From: Gracilaria caudata
Taxonomy: Eukaryota > Rhodophyta > Florideophyceae > Gracilariales > Gracilariaceae
DNA: 17,052 bases
Assembly: GCA_030374735.1 (NCBI GenBank)
Contig: JASCIV010000545.1
Span: forward strand, 1-17,052
Direction: 5' to 3'
Numbering within the stretch: the first letter of the stretch is position 1; every line of letters begins with the position of its first letter. The notes under the pieces are model-generated. The model was not told the origin of the DNA and did not search any database. It saw only the letters and a list, made by a program, of their open reading frames with translations. Below, piece after piece: positions 16,231-17,052 of this stretch. A program made the position numbers and the translations under genes.

Positions 16231-17052
16231 AGATATCGAGCTCCCAAAAGATCAAGAGCTAGACTGGTTGTGCTTTTTGGACAAGGCATTGACGGCTAAA
16301 TCGAGATTGTCCAAATCTATGGACTTCATCACTCAAAACTCAAAACTCAACACGAAGTGACAGAAAACTCAGGTTGTGTTGAACATATGGCGTTTAGATA
16401 TAATCCATCCAATTAGTACCTAGTGACATGAAACGATATGCAGGCCCAGTAACCCCGGACTCTGACACCACGTTGTAGTCACTGGTTCGTGCGCCGGTTG
16501 GCACGAGGTACCCATCCATATCAGGATACAGAAAGAAACGCTGCCCCTGTTCTACATGTTAACGCTACAAGGGACAAAGGTAGGTTGCCCTTTTACCGTT
16601 TGCGTCTTGGACGATGATTATCGAGCGTCGAAGTAGTGATGTTGCACATGCTTCACGAAATTGTACGACATGGTTGACGGATAGGGTCAGAAACCGTCTG
16701 ACGTAACCCTTTGCACACAGAAAGGCCCTATAATAGACATGTTATGTCAGTTTCATCCTGCTGCCATAGAGATTCTGCGTGTTGTGGTCGTGCGAATACG
16801 TGTATACTACACGTAGAACGCTACCCTTGGTACATGACTTCGCTCAACACGGGCCTGTCCACGCGCGCATGCAATTCGAACACCCCTCCCTGGGGTCAGC
16901 TGCTGAGTAAAAAGCTGATGTCGCGACTCTTTTCCCCCTGAAGATCTGTATTACAAGGGTAGAAATTCTGTAAAGCTTATCGTAGGGGTCGATTCGGACG
17001 GCTACCCGTTCGGTAGCACCCGTTGCGAACTTGTCCAAAATATCCGAAATGA
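16231..17052. other. Gap at the right end, repeats and one short minus-strand open stretch
   Basis: No complete gene is supported. Dispersed repeat words occur at 16813-16825 (GTAGAACGCTACC, reverse of GGTAGCGTTCTAC) and 16952-16961 (TACAAGGGTA, reverse of TACCCTTGTA). A minus-strand stretch from 16558 down to a stop at 16394-16396 reads 54 codons with protein-like composition but no ATG near its start; it could be a last exon or chance. Confidence 0.45.

Overview
This window looks like nuclear DNA from an intron-poor eukaryote, most likely a red alga. That assignment is an inference. Long uninterrupted eukaryotic-type genes (Argonaute, mitochondrial adrenodoxin-reductase type enzyme, small heat-shock protein, NAT16-like acetyltransferase, nuclear endonuclease III) start at ATGs, several have TATA boxes, one has an AATAAA signal, and none forms an operon. 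No intron is needed to read any of the main genes. Genes are separated by about 1 kb of AT/GC-balanced non-coding DNA that carries short dispersed repeats and decayed sequence.

Layout: 969-1463 (+) a secreted YcnI/DUF1775-type copper-binding protein with a TATA box at 854. 2760-5516 (+) a full-length Argonaute whose guide-anchoring residues are intact but whose slicer tetrad is broken. 6031-6679 (+) a Cys/His-rich, frameshifted stretch that may be a decayed zinc-finger gene. 6673-8199 (-) a mitochondrial NADPH:ferredoxin (adrenodoxin) reductase lacking a usual loop. 8218-8444 a divergent promoter region with a perfect four-unit heat-shock element and a TATA box, leading to the Hsp20 gene at 8567-9010 (+). 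9951-10922 (-) a NAT16/histidine-acetyltransferase-like GNAT. 12031-13803 (+) a protein with two fused class I methyltransferase domains, the first resembling histamine N-methyltransferase. 14476-14980 a diverged tandem repeat of about 180-195 bp. 15154-16230 (+) an endonuclease III-type DNA glycosylase with its iron-sulfur cluster motif. 16231-17052 mostly non-coding.

The genes do not form one pathway. The items most worth following up are the apparently catalytically dead Argonaute with an RG tract inserted inside its N domain, the two-domain methyltransferase lying near a NAT16-like acetyltransferase (both related to imidazole-compound modifying enzymes), the bacterial-type copper-binding secreted protein, and a short dispersed repeat family confined to the gaps between genes. 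All family assignments are from recognition of motifs in the translations; no database search was run.
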